Part shown: positions 25,472-39,296 of the stretch, piece after piece
Position numbering within the stretch: position 1 is the stretch's first letter
Layout: the number at the start of each line of letters is the position of its first letter
Origin: Alteripontixanthobacter maritimus
GTDB lineage: Bacteria; Pseudomonadota; Alphaproteobacteria; Sphingomonadales; Sphingomonadaceae
Direction: 5' to 3'
DNA: 64,000 nucleotides
Assembly (NCBI RefSeq): GCF_003340475.1
Contig: NZ_QBKA01000002.1
Location: 691,501-755,500, forward strand
The notes under the pieces: generated by a model
Told to the model about the DNA's origin: nothing
Databases searched by the model: none
Seen by the model: only the letters and a program-made list of their open reading frames with translations
Program-made: the position numbers and the translations under genes

Positions 25472-26851
25472 ATGACCACCGCATCCCATGAATTTGCTGC
25501 CATCATCCTTGCTGCGGGCAAGGGCACCCGCATGAAAAGCGACCTGCACAAGGTCCTGCATCCCATCGCGGGACGTTCGATGCTGCATCACCTGATGGCC
25601 TCGGTCGACGAGCTTTCGCCTGCGCACAAGGTCGTCGTGGTCGGGGCCGGGCGGGAACAGCTGGAAAATGCGCTGGATGGCAGCGCCGCCACCTGCCTGC
25701 AGGAGCCGCAGCTGGGCACGGGACACGCGGTGCAGCAGGCGCAGCGCAAACTGGAAGGGTTCACCGGTGACGTGTTGGTCGTGTATGGCGATGTGCCGTT
25801 CGTGCGGCCCGCCACCATGCGCGCCATGCTAGACCGGCTGCACGGCGACGATGCCCCTGCCGTGGTCGTGCTGGGCTTCGAACCGGACGACGCACTGCAA
25901 TATGGTCGCGTGCTGACCGAAGGCGGCGACACGATTGCAAAAATGGTCGAATACAAGGATGCCAGCGAAGCCGAGCGCGGCTGCACCCTGTGCAATTCCG
26001 GCCTGATGGCGGCGCGAGCGGAAGACATGTTCGCGCTGCTGGACCGGGTCGGCAACGACAATTCGCAGGGCGAGTATTACCTCCCCGACATCGTCAATAT
26101 CGCCATTGCCGACGGGCGAACCTGCGCTGCGGTCACGTCGGACAAGCCCAGCGAGGTCGCGGGCATAAACAGCCGGGCCGAACTGGCCGAGGCCGAAGCG
26201 CAATGGCAGGATTTCCGGCGGGAGGAAGCCATGGCCGAGGGCTCTACCCTGCGCGCGCCGCAGACCGTGTTCTTCAGCTACGACACGCAGCTGGGCCGCG
26301 ATGTGGTGATCGAACCGAACGTGGTGTTCGGTCCTGGCGTCTCGGTCGCGGATAAATGTACCATCCGCGCCTTCAGCCATCTTGAGGGCACGACCCTGCA
26401 CGAAGGCGCGGAAATCGGCCCCTATGCGCGCCTGCGCCCCGGATCGGTGCTGGAGAAAGGCGCAAAGATCGGCAATTTCGTAGAAATGAAGAAGGCCACG
26501 CTTGGCCCCGGGGCCAAGGCCAATCACCTCAGCTATATCGGTGATGCTACGGTAGGGGCAGGCGCGAATATTGGCGCGGGTACGATTACCTGCAACTACG
26601 ATGGTTACTTCAAATACCAGACTACCATCGGCGAGCGGGCCTTCATCGGCAGCAACAGCGCGCTGGTCGCACCGGTCAGCATTGGCGCGGATGCTATCGT
26701 GGGTGCAGGCGCGACCGTAACGCGCGATGTGGGCGAAGGCGAATTGCGGTTGGTTCGCGCCGAACAATCGGTCAAACCGGGCTGGGCCGACCGCTTCCAC
26801 GATGCCATGAAAAAGAAAAAGGCTGCCTCGAATAAGGGGCCCGGAGCATGA
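25472..26851 (+). CDS. glmU: Bifunctional UDP-N-acetylglucosamine pyrophosphorylase / glucosamine-1-phosphate acetyltransferase
   Basis: A 459-residue two-domain enzyme making UDP-GlcNAc for peptidoglycan and LPS. The N-terminal uridylyltransferase has IILAAGKGTRMKSDLHK, QLGTGHAVQQA and VVYGDVPFVRP. The C-terminal left-handed helix has LRPGSVLEKGAKIGNFVEMK and ANIGAGTITCNYDGYFKY with the acetyl-CoA site. The ATG at 25472 follows a GAGGAA ribosome site; an upstream in-frame ATG at 25412 has none. Its stop overlaps the next gene by four bases. Confidence 0.97.
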   Translation: MTTASHEFAAIILAAGKGTRMKSDLHKVLHPIAGRSMLHHLMASVDELSPAHKVVVVGAGREQLENALDGSAATCLQEPQLGTGHAVQQAQRKLEGFTGDVLVVYGDVPFVRPATMRAMLDRLHGDDAPAVVVLGFEPDDALQYGRVLTEGGDTIAKMVEYKDASEAERGCTLCNSGLMAARAEDMFALLDRVGNDNSQGEYYLPDIVNIAIADGRTCAAVTSDKPSEVAGINSRAELAEAEAQWQDFRREEAMAEGSTLRAPQTVFFSYDTQLGRDVVIEPNVVFGPGVSVADKCTIRAFSHLEGTTLHEGAEIGPYARLRPGSVLEKGAKIGNFVEMKKATLGPGAKANHLSYIGDATVGAGANIGAGTITCNYDGYFKYQTTIGERAFIGSNSALVAPVSIGADAIVGAGATVTRDVGEGELRLVRAEQSVKPGWADRFHDAMKKKKAASNKGPGA

Positions 26852-27102
26852 GCCGAAGCCAGAACCTGACCGAAACGCTGCTGCTGTTTACTGCCCTGTT
26901 GCTGCTTGTCCCGGCAGTGCCGACCTCGCAATTGGAGGGGGTCGCTTTCGGCGTTTATCATTATGTATCGATTGCCTGCTTTGCCGTGAGCCGGGCCATT
27001 CGTTGGCAGCGCCAATGGTATTTTGCGGCGCTCGAGGCGGCTGCGTATGTGCTGATCGTGGTCATCCTGCATCGTAGCGACGAGTTGTTGCTGGCGGTCT
27101 GA
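26848..27102 (+). CDS. Small membrane protein, function unknown
   Basis: An 84-residue protein with three hydrophobic stretches: TLLLFTALLLLVPAVP (about 10-25), GVYHYVSIACFAV (35-48) and AALEAAAYVLIVVIL (60-75). The ATG overlaps the glmU stop (ATGA), so the two are coupled. I do not recognise the family. Confidence 0.7.
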   Translation: MSRSQNLTETLLLFTALLLLVPAVPTSQLEGVAFGVYHYVSIACFAVSRAIRWQRQWYFAALEAAAYVLIVVILHRSDELLLAV

Positions 27103-27210
27103 GGTATTGCCGCAGGGTATGCTTTCAGCAGTCGATGCGCACCCGATTGGTATATGGAGGGAACCGGGGGGATGGCGGCGCGCTTCTATTGCAGTGCGAT
27201 AGAGGGAAGA

Positions 27211-27870
27211 ATGATGCGGAAATGGATTTGGGTTGCGGTGGGACTTGGCGTTGCCGCCGCCGCCGGGGTTGCGGCTTATGCGCAATATGACCGTTCGCTG
27301 GAAAAACCGCGCTACTCGGTAATCGACAGCGATGGAGATTTCGAACTACGTCAATATGATCCGATGCTGGTTGCGGAAGTCACCACGATCGGAGCTCGCG
27401 ATAAAGCCTTGAATGCAGGGTTCCGCAGGCTGGCCGCCTATATTTTCGCGCAAGACCGGCCGGGTAAGGATCAGGAAGAAATCGCGATGACCTCCCCCGT
27501 CATGCAGGATGAGAAGATTGCGATGACTTCGCCTGTCATACAGGATGGCAATTCGCAGCGCGGCGAAGGCAGCGATACCGGCGAATGGCGCACGCGCTTT
27601 GTCATGCCGGGCAAGTACACGGCAGAGACTTTGCCGGAAACGCCATCGGACATCGCTATCGATACCGTACCGGGGCGCCGAATGGCGGCAATCCGCTTCA
27701 GCGGCAGTCCGTCGAGCGACGATCTGGCGAAACAGGAAGCGCGGCTACGCGAATGGCTTGGCACCCGCGGGCTGGATACTGGCGGCGCGGCGGAATATGC
27801 GTTCTACGATGCTCCGATGGTCCCGCCGCCCATGCGCCGGAACGAAGTCATGATCCCGGTTGAGGGATAG
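27211..27870 (+). CDS. SOUL-family haem-binding protein
   Basis: A 219-residue exported or anchored protein: an N-terminal hydrophobic segment (WIWVAVGLGVAAAAGVAAYA) followed by the SOUL domain (EKPRYSVIDSDGDFELRQYD; FRRLAAYIFAQDR; KIAMTSPV; the C-terminal VPPPMRRNEVMIPV). SOUL proteins bind haem or porphyrin. Unusually, the core motif is present twice in tandem, IAMTSPVMQDEK then IAMTSPVIQDGN, encoded by a 36-base repeat at 27481-27552. The first ATG of ATGATG at 27211 follows an AGAGGGA site. Confidence 0.88.
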   Translation: MMRKWIWVAVGLGVAAAAGVAAYAQYDRSLEKPRYSVIDSDGDFELRQYDPMLVAEVTTIGARDKALNAGFRRLAAYIFAQDRPGKDQEEIAMTSPVMQDEKIAMTSPVIQDGNSQRGEGSDTGEWRTRFVMPGKYTAETLPETPSDIAIDTVPGRRMAAIRFSGSPSSDDLAKQEARLREWLGTRGLDTGGAAEYAFYDAPMVPPPMRRNEVMIPVEG

Positions 27871-27932
27871 GTAGCCTTAGCACCTGACGGCCAAGTTTAG
27901 CGGGACGTTTAGTCGATATCACAGACATATAC

Positions 27933-27964
27933 AAAAAAGGGCGACCCGCGGGCCGCCCTTTTTC
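27933..27964. terminator. Bidirectional rho-independent terminator
   Basis: An A-run leads into GGGCG, a ten-base loop, CGCCC and a T-run (AAAAAGGGCG / CGCCCTTTTT perfectly complementary). It separates the end of the SOUL gene (plus) from the end of atpC (minus) and can serve both strands. Confidence 0.92.
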
Positions 27965-27985
27965 GTAGGTCGATCTGGCCGAAAT

Positions 27986-28243
27986 TCAGCCTTCAACGTG
28001 TTCCGCCAGCACGGTAAGGCCATTTTCGCCGACTTCGGCAAAACCGCCGCGCACTTTGACATTCTCGGGCGCACCGCCCTCGGTGCGGTAAACCTGTAAA
28101 GTGCCATCGCGCACGGTCGACATAAAAGGCGCATGGCCTTCCAGAACGCCGAACTCACCGTCGGAACCTGGAACGACGACCATGTGGACATCTTCCGACC
28201 GGACCAGCTTGGACGGCGTGACGAGTTCGAAGTGAAGGGGCAT
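27986..28243 (-). CDS. atpC: F1F0 ATP synthase epsilon subunit
   Basis: An 85-residue epsilon subunit of the F1 central stalk, starting [20 protein letters not shown], with [17 protein letters not shown] typical of the N-terminal beta-sandwich. The C-terminal helical hairpin that inhibits hydrolysis in E. coli (about 135 residues) is absent, as in many alphaproteobacteria. The ATG at 28241-28243 comes 10 bases after atpD; an upstream extension is not family-like. It is the last gene of atpHAGDC. Confidence 0.95.
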   Translation of the reverse strand: MPLHFELVTPSKLVRSEDVHMVVVPGSDGEFGVLEGHAPFMSTVRDGTLQVYRTEGGAPENVKVRGGFAEVGENGLTVLAEHVEG

Positions 28244-28253
28244 AATTCGCTCC

Positions 28254-30604
<2,351 letters not shown>

Positions 30605-30616
30605 GGTGTTCCTGTC

Positions 30617-32729
<2,113 letters not shown>

Positions 32730-32976
32730 GCGTACTGGTTCCTTCGAAACAGGCGGAAAAGCAAGAATTTGACAGCCCTGCATAACGGTGTCGTTCGCAA
32801 GGCGATAATTCCCCCTGCAAGGCTGGCGCGCGCCTAGCATCGGCCCCGATTCTATGCAAGCCGAGTCCGGTGGAACAGACCCATCGATTGCGCCGAAAAG
32901 CGATTGCAATGGAACGACCGGTCTTTTTACGGTACTCATATCACCGAACGGCGCATCACGACGCCGACAGGAGAGC

Positions 32977-33855
32977 ATGATGGCAACTTCGGCCCGCACC
33001 CGCCCGCCCACCGGTAGCGGCGCACAATTCTGCGTATCTGATCTTGAGGCAAGCGCGGGTGCGTATGTCTCCGATATCCAGCTTGCAGAAACCGACGGCG
33101 ATACTCTCGAAGCGTTGAAGCAAGTGGTCTACACGCGCGGCGTTGCTGTGCTCCGCGATCAGCAGTTCAGCCCGGAGGATCACATCGCCTTCGCCAAACG
33201 CTGGGGCGGGATCGATATCAACAACTACTTTCCGCTGACCGACGAACATGCCGAGATCGCCATCGTACGCAAGAAAGCCGACCAGCAGACCAATATCGGC
33301 GGGGGCTGGCATACGGACCATTCCTATGACCAGATTCCCGCGATGGGATCGATCCTGGTCGCTCGCCAGCTACCGCCAAGCGGCGGCGACACACTATATT
33401 CGCATATGGGCGCAGCTTATGATTGTCTGACGGACGAATTGAAGCAGCGTATAGAGGGGCTGGAGGCGTTTCATACGGCCGACCATATCTATGCCCCCGA
33501 CGGTGCTTACGCGAAAACCGATATGGGCGGCGATCTGCGGGGGCAGGACCTGAAGACCGGCGCCGTCCATCCGGTCGTGATCCGGCACCCGCATACCGGG
33601 CGCAAGCTGCTCTACGTCAATCCGGGCTTCACCATAAATTTTGTGGGTCGGACGCGGGACGAAAGCCTGCCGCTGCTGCAGCAACTGTTTGCCGCAGCAT
33701 TACTACCGGAAAACCAGTGCCGTGTGGTGTGGGAGCCCGGGACGGTAGCCATCTGGGACAATCGCACGACCTGGCACATGGCGCTGAACGACTATCCCGG
33801 GCACGCCCGCGAAATGCACCGCATTACGCTAAGCGGTGAACCGCTCGCAACTTAG
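32977..33855 (+). CDS. TauD/TfdA-family Fe(II)/2-oxoglutarate dioxygenase
   Basis: A 292-residue non-haem iron dioxygenase. The facial triad is His112 and Asp114 in [13 protein letters not shown] and a distal His near 267 in TTWHMALND; the 2-oxoglutarate-binding Arg is near 282 in MHRITL. It resembles taurine and 2,4-D dioxygenases, but the primary substrate cannot be deduced and no sulfonate transport genes lie nearby. The ATGATG start follows an AGGAGA site. It is divergent from the atp operon, separated by about 250 bp that contain no other gene. Confidence 0.88.
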   Translation: MMATSARTRPPTGSGAQFCVSDLEASAGAYVSDIQLAETDGDTLEALKQVVYTRGVAVLRDQQFSPEDHIAFAKRWGGIDINNYFPLTDEHAEIAIVRKKADQQTNIGGGWHTDHSYDQIPAMGSILVARQLPPSGGDTLYSHMGAAYDCLTDELKQRIEGLEAFHTADHIYAPDGAYAKTDMGGDLRGQDLKTGAVHPVVIRHPHTGRKLLYVNPGFTINFVGRTRDESLPLLQQLFAAALLPENQCRVVWEPGTVAIWDNRTTWHMALNDYPGHAREMHRITLSGEPLAT

Positions 33856-33917
33856 GTTGCAGCATGGAATAGGCTCGTTGGAGGTGGAGTTGTTGGCCGC
33901 AATCATGCGGTACAGGT

Positions 33918-35513
33918 TCAGCGTCGGAGTTCGCACTTATAGACCAGCCGTTCGTTCGGACGGCCCGGTAGGAGGCCGAGCACTGCCTCCTGCTTTTCGC
34001 CCAGGCTGGCTGCGGCATCGGGTGTTTCGCAGCCCGGGGCGGTGTAGCCGCCTCGTTCGCGGCGCGCTCTGGCCATCTGGGAACGGCTGAGCAGGTACCG
34101 TTCCGAGCGGTAGGTGCCGCTTTGCGGGTCGAAGCTGTTGACCGACACGGCGTCTTCATCGTTGGGTACGAACACGCGGTTCCATTCGCCCTTGGCAAAG
34201 CCATATTGCGTGCGCGAATTGACGCAGCCATCCGCGCTCCATTCCAGCGTAAGATCCTCGCTTTGTGCGCCGGTGATACGGCTGCGCGCGACGTCGATCG
34301 AGCAGAGATAGGTTCCGGCGATCGGGTTTTGCTGTCCGGTTGTATCAGGCGCTTCGCCATCGCGCATTGCAGCGTCCACGCGCCGGTCGATTTCTGCCAG
34401 ACCCGGACGGCTGAACCAGAGTGCGAGTGCGGCAACGAACGCGGCCGCGGCGATCAACGCGGCAATTGCGAACAGGCGCTCGTTCGTGAACCATCCAAGT
34501 GCCGCGGCATCATCGTCATCCTCGGCATAATCGTCCACCGACATGGCCTTCTGCCGCGCGGACCAGGCGAACAGGGCAGCACCGAAGCCGATCAGCAGCA
34601 GTACCGCGCAAAGCGCCATGATATCCTCGCGTTCCTCCATCACAGCCATTTCGGCTTCAAGGCGGGCCCGCTCGCGTTTGTCGCGCGCTTCGCTGGTGCG
34701 GGCGGACATGGCGGCGCGGGCCTGTTCCTGTTCGCGTGCCAGACGCTGGCGTTCCTCGTCGTCGAGGTCCGCCAAACTGCGGCAGGGCAGTGAATTGACT
34801 GCCGGCTGAACCCCGTTTTCGCGCAGGAACGGCAACAACTCGCGCATGGATATGGCGAAGAAGAACTCTGCATCGGACCCATTGGAATCCGCACCAAAGG
34901 AATTTACGCCCAGCACCCGCCCGCAACTGTCCACCAGCGGCCCACCCGAATTACCGCGTGCGATGGGTGCGGTGTGCAGAATCGTATCGAATTGGCGGCT
35001 GGGCCGGGCGCCGGACAGGAACCCGCGGCTCTTAACGGGTGGTTGGCTTTTCAGGACGTCGCCAATGTCCAGCCCTTGCGCCCGATCGACGTTCATGGGG
35101 TAACCGATGGCCGAAACCTCGCCGCTATCCTGCCCGGCACCGCCCGCAATCGTCAGACGTGGCAGGCGCAGCCCCCCGGTCAGTTCAAGCAAGGCGAGGT
35201 CATTGCGCGGGCTGACGGCCAGGATGCGTGCGCTGGAAACTTCATCACCTTCGGACGGGATGATCGCGATCCGCAGCGTTTCGTCGTTCCGTGCTTCTTC
35301 TATAACGTGGGAATTCGTCACGATGCGGTTCGCAGATATGGCAAAGCCGCTACCGTGGCTGATGGGAAAGCTTTCTTCCCCATCGCTGCCGACGATGACC
35401 ACTCGCACCACGCCGCGCGCGGATGCCGCCACGTCGGCCGGATCGGCAGATACGCTTCCAGGGAGAAGTAATGCCAGCAGGCTGGCTATCGCTATGACAA
35501 GGCGGATCATCAC
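33918..35513 (-). CDS. Membrane-anchored trypsin-like serine protease with a C-terminal extension
   Basis: A 531-residue protein with a signal peptide (LVIAIASLLALLLPGSVSA) and an HtrA-like S1C protease domain (about 28-225). The catalytic triad is His69 in TNSHVIE, Asp105 in RNDLALLEL and Ser189 in ARGNSGGPLV. No PDZ domain follows; instead come a charged coiled coil (about 245-295, EERQRLAREQEQARAAM), a transmembrane helix (LCAVLLLIGFGAALFAWSAR), an acidic loop, a second helix (LFAIAALIAAAAFVAALALW) and a 130-residue cysteine-containing domain of unknown type. Inferred topology is protease and tail on the outside. Probably an envelope quality-control protease. Confidence 0.82.
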   Translation of the reverse strand: MMIRLVIAIASLLALLLPGSVSADPADVAASARGVVRVVIVGSDGEESFPISHGSGFAISANRIVTNSHVIEEARNDETLRIAIIPSEGDEVSSARILAVSPRNDLALLELTGGLRLPRLTIAGGAGQDSGEVSAIGYPMNVDRAQGLDIGDVLKSQPPVKSRGFLSGARPSRQFDTILHTAPIARGNSGGPLVDSCGRVLGVNSFGADSNGSDAEFFFAISMRELLPFLRENGVQPAVNSLPCRSLADLDDEERQRLAREQEQARAAMSARTSEARDKRERARLEAEMAVMEEREDIMALCAVLLLIGFGAALFAWSARQKAMSVDDYAEDDDDAAALGWFTNERLFAIAALIAAAAFVAALALWFSRPGLAEIDRRVDAAMRDGEAPDTTGQQNPIAGTYLCSIDVARSRITGAQSEDLTLEWSADGCVNSRTQYGFAKGEWNRVFVPNDEDAVSVNSFDPQSGTYRSERYLLSRSQMARARRERGGYTAPGCETPDAAASLGEKQEAVLGLLPGRPNERLVYKCELRR

Positions 35514-35611
35514 CCCGCGCCTTTACGCGAGCGAGTGGTTTGACCGCAAGGTTCGGGATGCGTGGGCGCCCCTGCTCGCATTACATGGCGGCTCCATGAT
35601 AGGAGGATGCG

Positions 35612-36676
35612 ATGCAAAGCCCCGATGTCATCAAACCCGGCGGAACCGGATTTCCGCCTTCCGACGAAGCGTGGGAAGCGGTTCAACGGCGGGACCGCGC
35701 CTATGACGGGCGCTTCGTTACTGGCGTGCTGTCCACCGGCATCTATTGCAGGCCATCCTGCGCGGCGCGTCATCCGGCGCGGCGTAACGTCCGGTTCTTC
35801 GATAGCGCGGAGGCGGCACGCGCATGCGGGCTGCGGGCCTGCAAGCGGTGTCTGCCCGACGATGTGGCACGTGACGAGGCGGCCATCCGGACGGCGCTCA
35901 CACTCCTTCGCCGCAGCGATGCACCGGTTTCGCTTACCATGCTCGCCGAGCGGACCGGCTATTCGCCCACCCATTTCCAGCGTGTATTCAGACGGGCCAT
36001 CGGACTAAGCCCGGCGGCCTACCGCAAGGCACTGCAGCGCGAGCGGACGGAGCGGGCGCTTGGGGAGGCGGCGTCGGTAACCGAGGCAATTTATGCGGCG
36101 GGTTTTTCCACTCCGTCGAGATTTTACGATGCGCGAAAGGATAATGCGATGGCAGCCTCGGCTTGGATCAATGGCGGGGCGGGTGTGACCATCCGCTGGG
36201 GCGTTGCAGACACGACACTTGGCCCGATGCTGGTCGCCGCCACGGATAAGGGAGTGTGCAGGCTATCCTTCGGGGAAGGGCCGGAGGAACTGGCGCGCCG
36301 GTTTCCCAATGCCGAACTGGCGGAAGGCGGCGATGCGTTCACGCGGCTGCTAAGCGAAGTCGTCGGCCAAGTCGAGGAACCTGGTCACGCCCGCGATATC
36401 CCGCTCGACATACGCGGTACCGCATTTCAGGAGGCGGTGTGGAAAGCTTTGCGCCAGATCCCGGCTGGCGAGACACGGTCCTATTCGCAGATTGCAGCGG
36501 AGGTCGGCCGGCCCAAGGCGGTGCGTGCGGCGGGCAGTGCAAACGGAGCAAATCATGTCGCTGTGCTCATCCCGTGCCACCGCGTGATCGCAGCCGATGG
36601 TGGCATGGGCGGTTATGCCTATGGCCTTGACATAAAACGCGCCCTGCTTGAGCGCGAGGCCGAAACAACAACGTGA
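35612..36676 (+). CDS. ada: Ada: bifunctional transcriptional regulator / O6-alkylguanine-DNA alkyltransferase
   Basis: A 354-residue protein that repairs alkylated DNA and activates its own regulon. The N-terminal zinc module has Cys46 and Cys50 (GIYCRPSC) and Cys77 and Cys80 (ACKRC), the first two including the methyl-phosphotriester acceptor. An AraC helix-turn-helix domain follows (about 90-185, AERTGYSPTHFQRVFRRAIG). The C-terminal MGMT domain has the acceptor Cys322 in IPCHRVIAADGG. All domains of the E. coli type are present in order. It is divergent from the serine protease. Confidence 0.96.
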   Translation: MQSPDVIKPGGTGFPPSDEAWEAVQRRDRAYDGRFVTGVLSTGIYCRPSCAARHPARRNVRFFDSAEAARACGLRACKRCLPDDVARDEAAIRTALTLLRRSDAPVSLTMLAERTGYSPTHFQRVFRRAIGLSPAAYRKALQRERTERALGEAASVTEAIYAAGFSTPSRFYDARKDNAMAASAWINGGAGVTIRWGVADTTLGPMLVAATDKGVCRLSFGEGPEELARRFPNAELAEGGDAFTRLLSEVVGQVEEPGHARDIPLDIRGTAFQEAVWKALRQIPAGETRSYSQIAAEVGRPKAVRAAGSANGANHVAVLIPCHRVIAADGGMGGYAYGLDIKRALLEREAETTT

Positions 36677-36722
36677 ACAAGGATGGGGCGGCTACCGGTT
36701 AGGGACCCGCTGCATATAGGGG

Positions 36723-37670
36723 ATGGGGCGTATGAATTCCGGCGACAGCAAGATTTCGGTTCGATCGGGAGAAACGCGGCCGCTTGCGCAGAATACCCCG
36801 ATCTGGCGCCAGATCATCGACTTCCCCCTTTCGGCGCTGGTGATCGGACTGGTGGCAATCGCTGCCGTAATCGCCGGTTTTGCATTTTTGCGCACTGTAA
36901 TAGAGCCGCCCGAAAGCCAGCTTGCCGCCGAAGCCATCGCAACCTTCACCGTGGTCTTCGCCGTTTTCGCGGTGTGCAAGCTGGTCATCAACCGGATCGG
37001 CGTCACGAAGCGTGACGACCTGCCGCTGGCGACTGCTGTACGCGATCTGACCGTTGGCATCGTTGGCGCTGCCATTCTGATGAGCGTCATAGTCGGCGTG
37101 GCGGCACTGTTTGGCGTTTATCGCATCGATGGCTGGGGCACGGCGAGCGATGCGGGCTTCATCCTGTTGGTGGCAGGCGTGTTTGCAGGGTTCGTCGAAG
37201 AAGTGATTTTTCGCGGCGTAATGTTCCGGTTCCTTGAAGAATTTGCAGGCAGCTGGGCGGCGCTGGCCGTAACATCGCTGCTGTTCGGCGCTGTGCATTA
37301 TGGCAATGACAACGCCACCGTGCTTTCCAGCTTCGCCATTGCGATCGAGGCGGGCGTGATGTTGGGCGGGGCCTATATGCTCACCCGGTCGCTATGGCTG
37401 GCGGTGGGTATTCATTTCAGCTGGAATGTGACGCAGGGACTGGTGTGGGATGTGCCGGTGTCCGGCAATCAGGTGGACGGCATTGTGGACGCCCGTGCGC
37501 AGGGCCCGGAACTGCTATCTGGCGGTGCGTTCGGGCTCGAAGCCTCGGTCATTGCCATGGTGCTGGCGACTGCGGCGGGGTTATTTCTGGTAAGGATGGC
37601 GGTCAGGCGCGGCCATGTGATGCAACCGTGGTGGACGCGGCGGCGCCTGGAACAAGAGAAACTGGCGTAG
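36723..37670 (+). CDS. CPBP-family intramembrane glutamic endopeptidase
   Basis: A 315-residue polytopic protein (about eight helices) with the ABI/CPBP (Rce1-like) motifs EEVIFRG (Glu159, Glu160, Arg164), LLFGAVHYG with a catalytic His near 198, and GIHFSWNVTQG. The family cleaves CAAX-like or signal-type substrates in the membrane, but bacterial substrates are usually unknown. The start is an ATG at 36723 with a second in-frame ATG at 36732. It converges with the photolyase gene, 6 bases away. Confidence 0.85.
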   Translation: MGRMNSGDSKISVRSGETRPLAQNTPIWRQIIDFPLSALVIGLVAIAAVIAGFAFLRTVIEPPESQLAAEAIATFTVVFAVFAVCKLVINRIGVTKRDDLPLATAVRDLTVGIVGAAILMSVIVGVAALFGVYRIDGWGTASDAGFILLVAGVFAGFVEEVIFRGVMFRFLEEFAGSWAALAVTSLLFGAVHYGNDNATVLSSFAIAIEAGVMLGGAYMLTRSLWLAVGIHFSWNVTQGLVWDVPVSGNQVDGIVDARAQGPELLSGGAFGLEASVIAMVLATAAGLFLVRMAVRRGHVMQPWWTRRRLEQEKLA

Positions 37671-37676
37671 CTCCCG

Positions 37677-39239
37677 TCAGTCCCGGGCCCAGCCAGCTTT
37701 GGCTGGTTCCAGCCCATCCAGAACAGCCTCGGCGCTGTCCAGATATTCCGCCCGACGTTCCTCGCTCATCCGGTCCCAGGTTGAAAAGACGCGGCCTACG
37801 CGGGGGTTGTTCTCCAACCGGTCGCGGTTGCGAACCATGAAATGCCAGTAAAGCGGGTTGAACGGGCAGGCGCCTTCGCCTGTTTTGACGCTGGGTGAAT
37901 ATGCGCATTCCTTGCAGTAATCGGACATCTTGTTGATGTAATTTCCACTGGCCGCATAGGGCTTTGTCGCCAGTTTCCCGCCATCGGCATACAGGATCAT
38001 CGCGGCGACATTGGGCAGTTCCACCCATTCATAGGCATCGGCATAAACGACTAGGAACCAGTCCTCGACATCCTGTGGGACGATCCCTGCCAGCAAAGCG
38101 AAATTGCCGAGTACCATTAGCCGCTGGATATGGTGCGCATGGGCGTTGTCATGCGTGGACCGGATACAATCCGACAGGCAGCGCATATCGGTATCGCCGG
38201 TCCAGTAAAAATCGGGCAGCGGCCGGTGCGCGTCCAGCTCGTTCGTTTCCTGCAGACCCGGCATATGCAGCCAGTAAAACCCGCGCACATATTCGCGCCA
38301 GCCGATGATCTGGCGGATGAATCCTTCCACCGAATTGATCGGCGCGTCGCCGTCGAGATATGCCTTTTCGGCGCGCCGGCACAGATCGAGCGGGTCAAGC
38401 AAACCGAGATTGATCGAGGTAGACAGCATGGAGTGGAACAGATCGTCCTCCCCGAACACCATAGCATCTTGGTATTGGCCAAAACTGGGTAAGCGTTCCA
38501 GGAAGAACGCATCCGCGGTTTCCTCCGCTTCTTCGCTGGTGACCGGCCAATGAAAGCTGCCCAGATTGCCGAAATGATCGCCGAAGCTGTTTTCGACCAA
38601 AGCGATGACCTCTCGTGTCACTGCGTCCGGTTCGAATAGCGGGCGCTGCGGAGCATCCATGCTGTTTTTAGGTGGTTCGCGGTTTTCGTGGTCGTAATTC
38701 CACTTGCCGCCCATCGGATCGCCGTTCTCCATCAGCAACCCGGTCTTCTTGCGCATTTCGCGGTAGAAATACTCCATCCGCGTGGTCTTGCGGTCTTCCG
38801 CCCAGTCGCGAAATTCGGGGATCGCGCAGATATAGCGGTCGTCCGGCAGGATCTCGATTTCGCAGTCGAACTTGTCGGGCCATTCCTCGATGGCTTGCTG
38901 CACCCGCCATTCGCCGGCTTCCGTCACGTGAACCGCACGCGGATCGTGCCGTTCGATTGCGCGGGCGACTTCTCCGGTGAAGCTGCCGGCGTTGTCGGCA
39001 GCGTCGAGCTTCACATAATCCACCGTCCACCCGGCGTCTTCCAGTTCGGCGGCGAAGTGGCGCATGGCCGAGAAAATCAGGACGATCTTCTGCTTATGAT
39101 GTTTGACGTAGGTCGCTTCGTCCCACACCTCCATCATCAGAACGACAGTATCGTCCTTGGTCCGGCCGCTTAGGCTGGGAAGGGTGCGGCTCAGCTGGTC
39201 GCCGAGGATGGGGACGAGAATGGGCTTGTCGGCGGACAT
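37677..39239 (-). CDS. phrB: Iron-sulfur bacterial cryptochrome/photolyase (FeS-BCP, PhrB-like)
   Basis: A 520-residue flavoprotein of the class that includes Agrobacterium PhrB, a (6-4) photolyase. The four 4Fe-4S cysteines are Cys354 (MRCLSD), Cys442, Cys445 (DYCKECAY) and Cys458 (GEGACPFN), with exactly the same spacing as PhrB 350/438/441/454. The Rossmann-like N-terminal domain (ILVPILGDQLS) binds the antenna chromophore, and the all-helical domain binds FAD. It repairs UV lesions in blue light. A DUF2256 gene, often a neighbour of such photolyases, lies 23 kb away. Confidence 0.92.
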   Translation of the reverse strand: MSADKPILVPILGDQLSRTLPSLSGRTKDDTVVLMMEVWDEATYVKHHKQKIVLIFSAMRHFAAELEDAGWTVDYVKLDAADNAGSFTGEVARAIERHDPRAVHVTEAGEWRVQQAIEEWPDKFDCEIEILPDDRYICAIPEFRDWAEDRKTTRMEYFYREMRKKTGLLMENGDPMGGKWNYDHENREPPKNSMDAPQRPLFEPDAVTREVIALVENSFGDHFGNLGSFHWPVTSEEAEETADAFFLERLPSFGQYQDAMVFGEDDLFHSMLSTSINLGLLDPLDLCRRAEKAYLDGDAPINSVEGFIRQIIGWREYVRGFYWLHMPGLQETNELDAHRPLPDFYWTGDTDMRCLSDCIRSTHDNAHAHHIQRLMVLGNFALLAGIVPQDVEDWFLVVYADAYEWVELPNVAAMILYADGGKLATKPYAASGNYINKMSDYCKECAYSPSVKTGEGACPFNPLYWHFMVRNRDRLENNPRVGRVFSTWDRMSEERRAEYLDSAEAVLDGLEPAKAGWARD

Positions 39240-39296
39240 GGTATTCTAACGTAGCAAGAGTTGCGCGGTGCCAGGCCAGTTACGCACTGGCCGCAA

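Noticed and set aside
33856-33917. Possible terminator between tauD-like and serine protease genes
   Set aside because: No stem with a T-run can be drawn in the 62-bp convergent gap.
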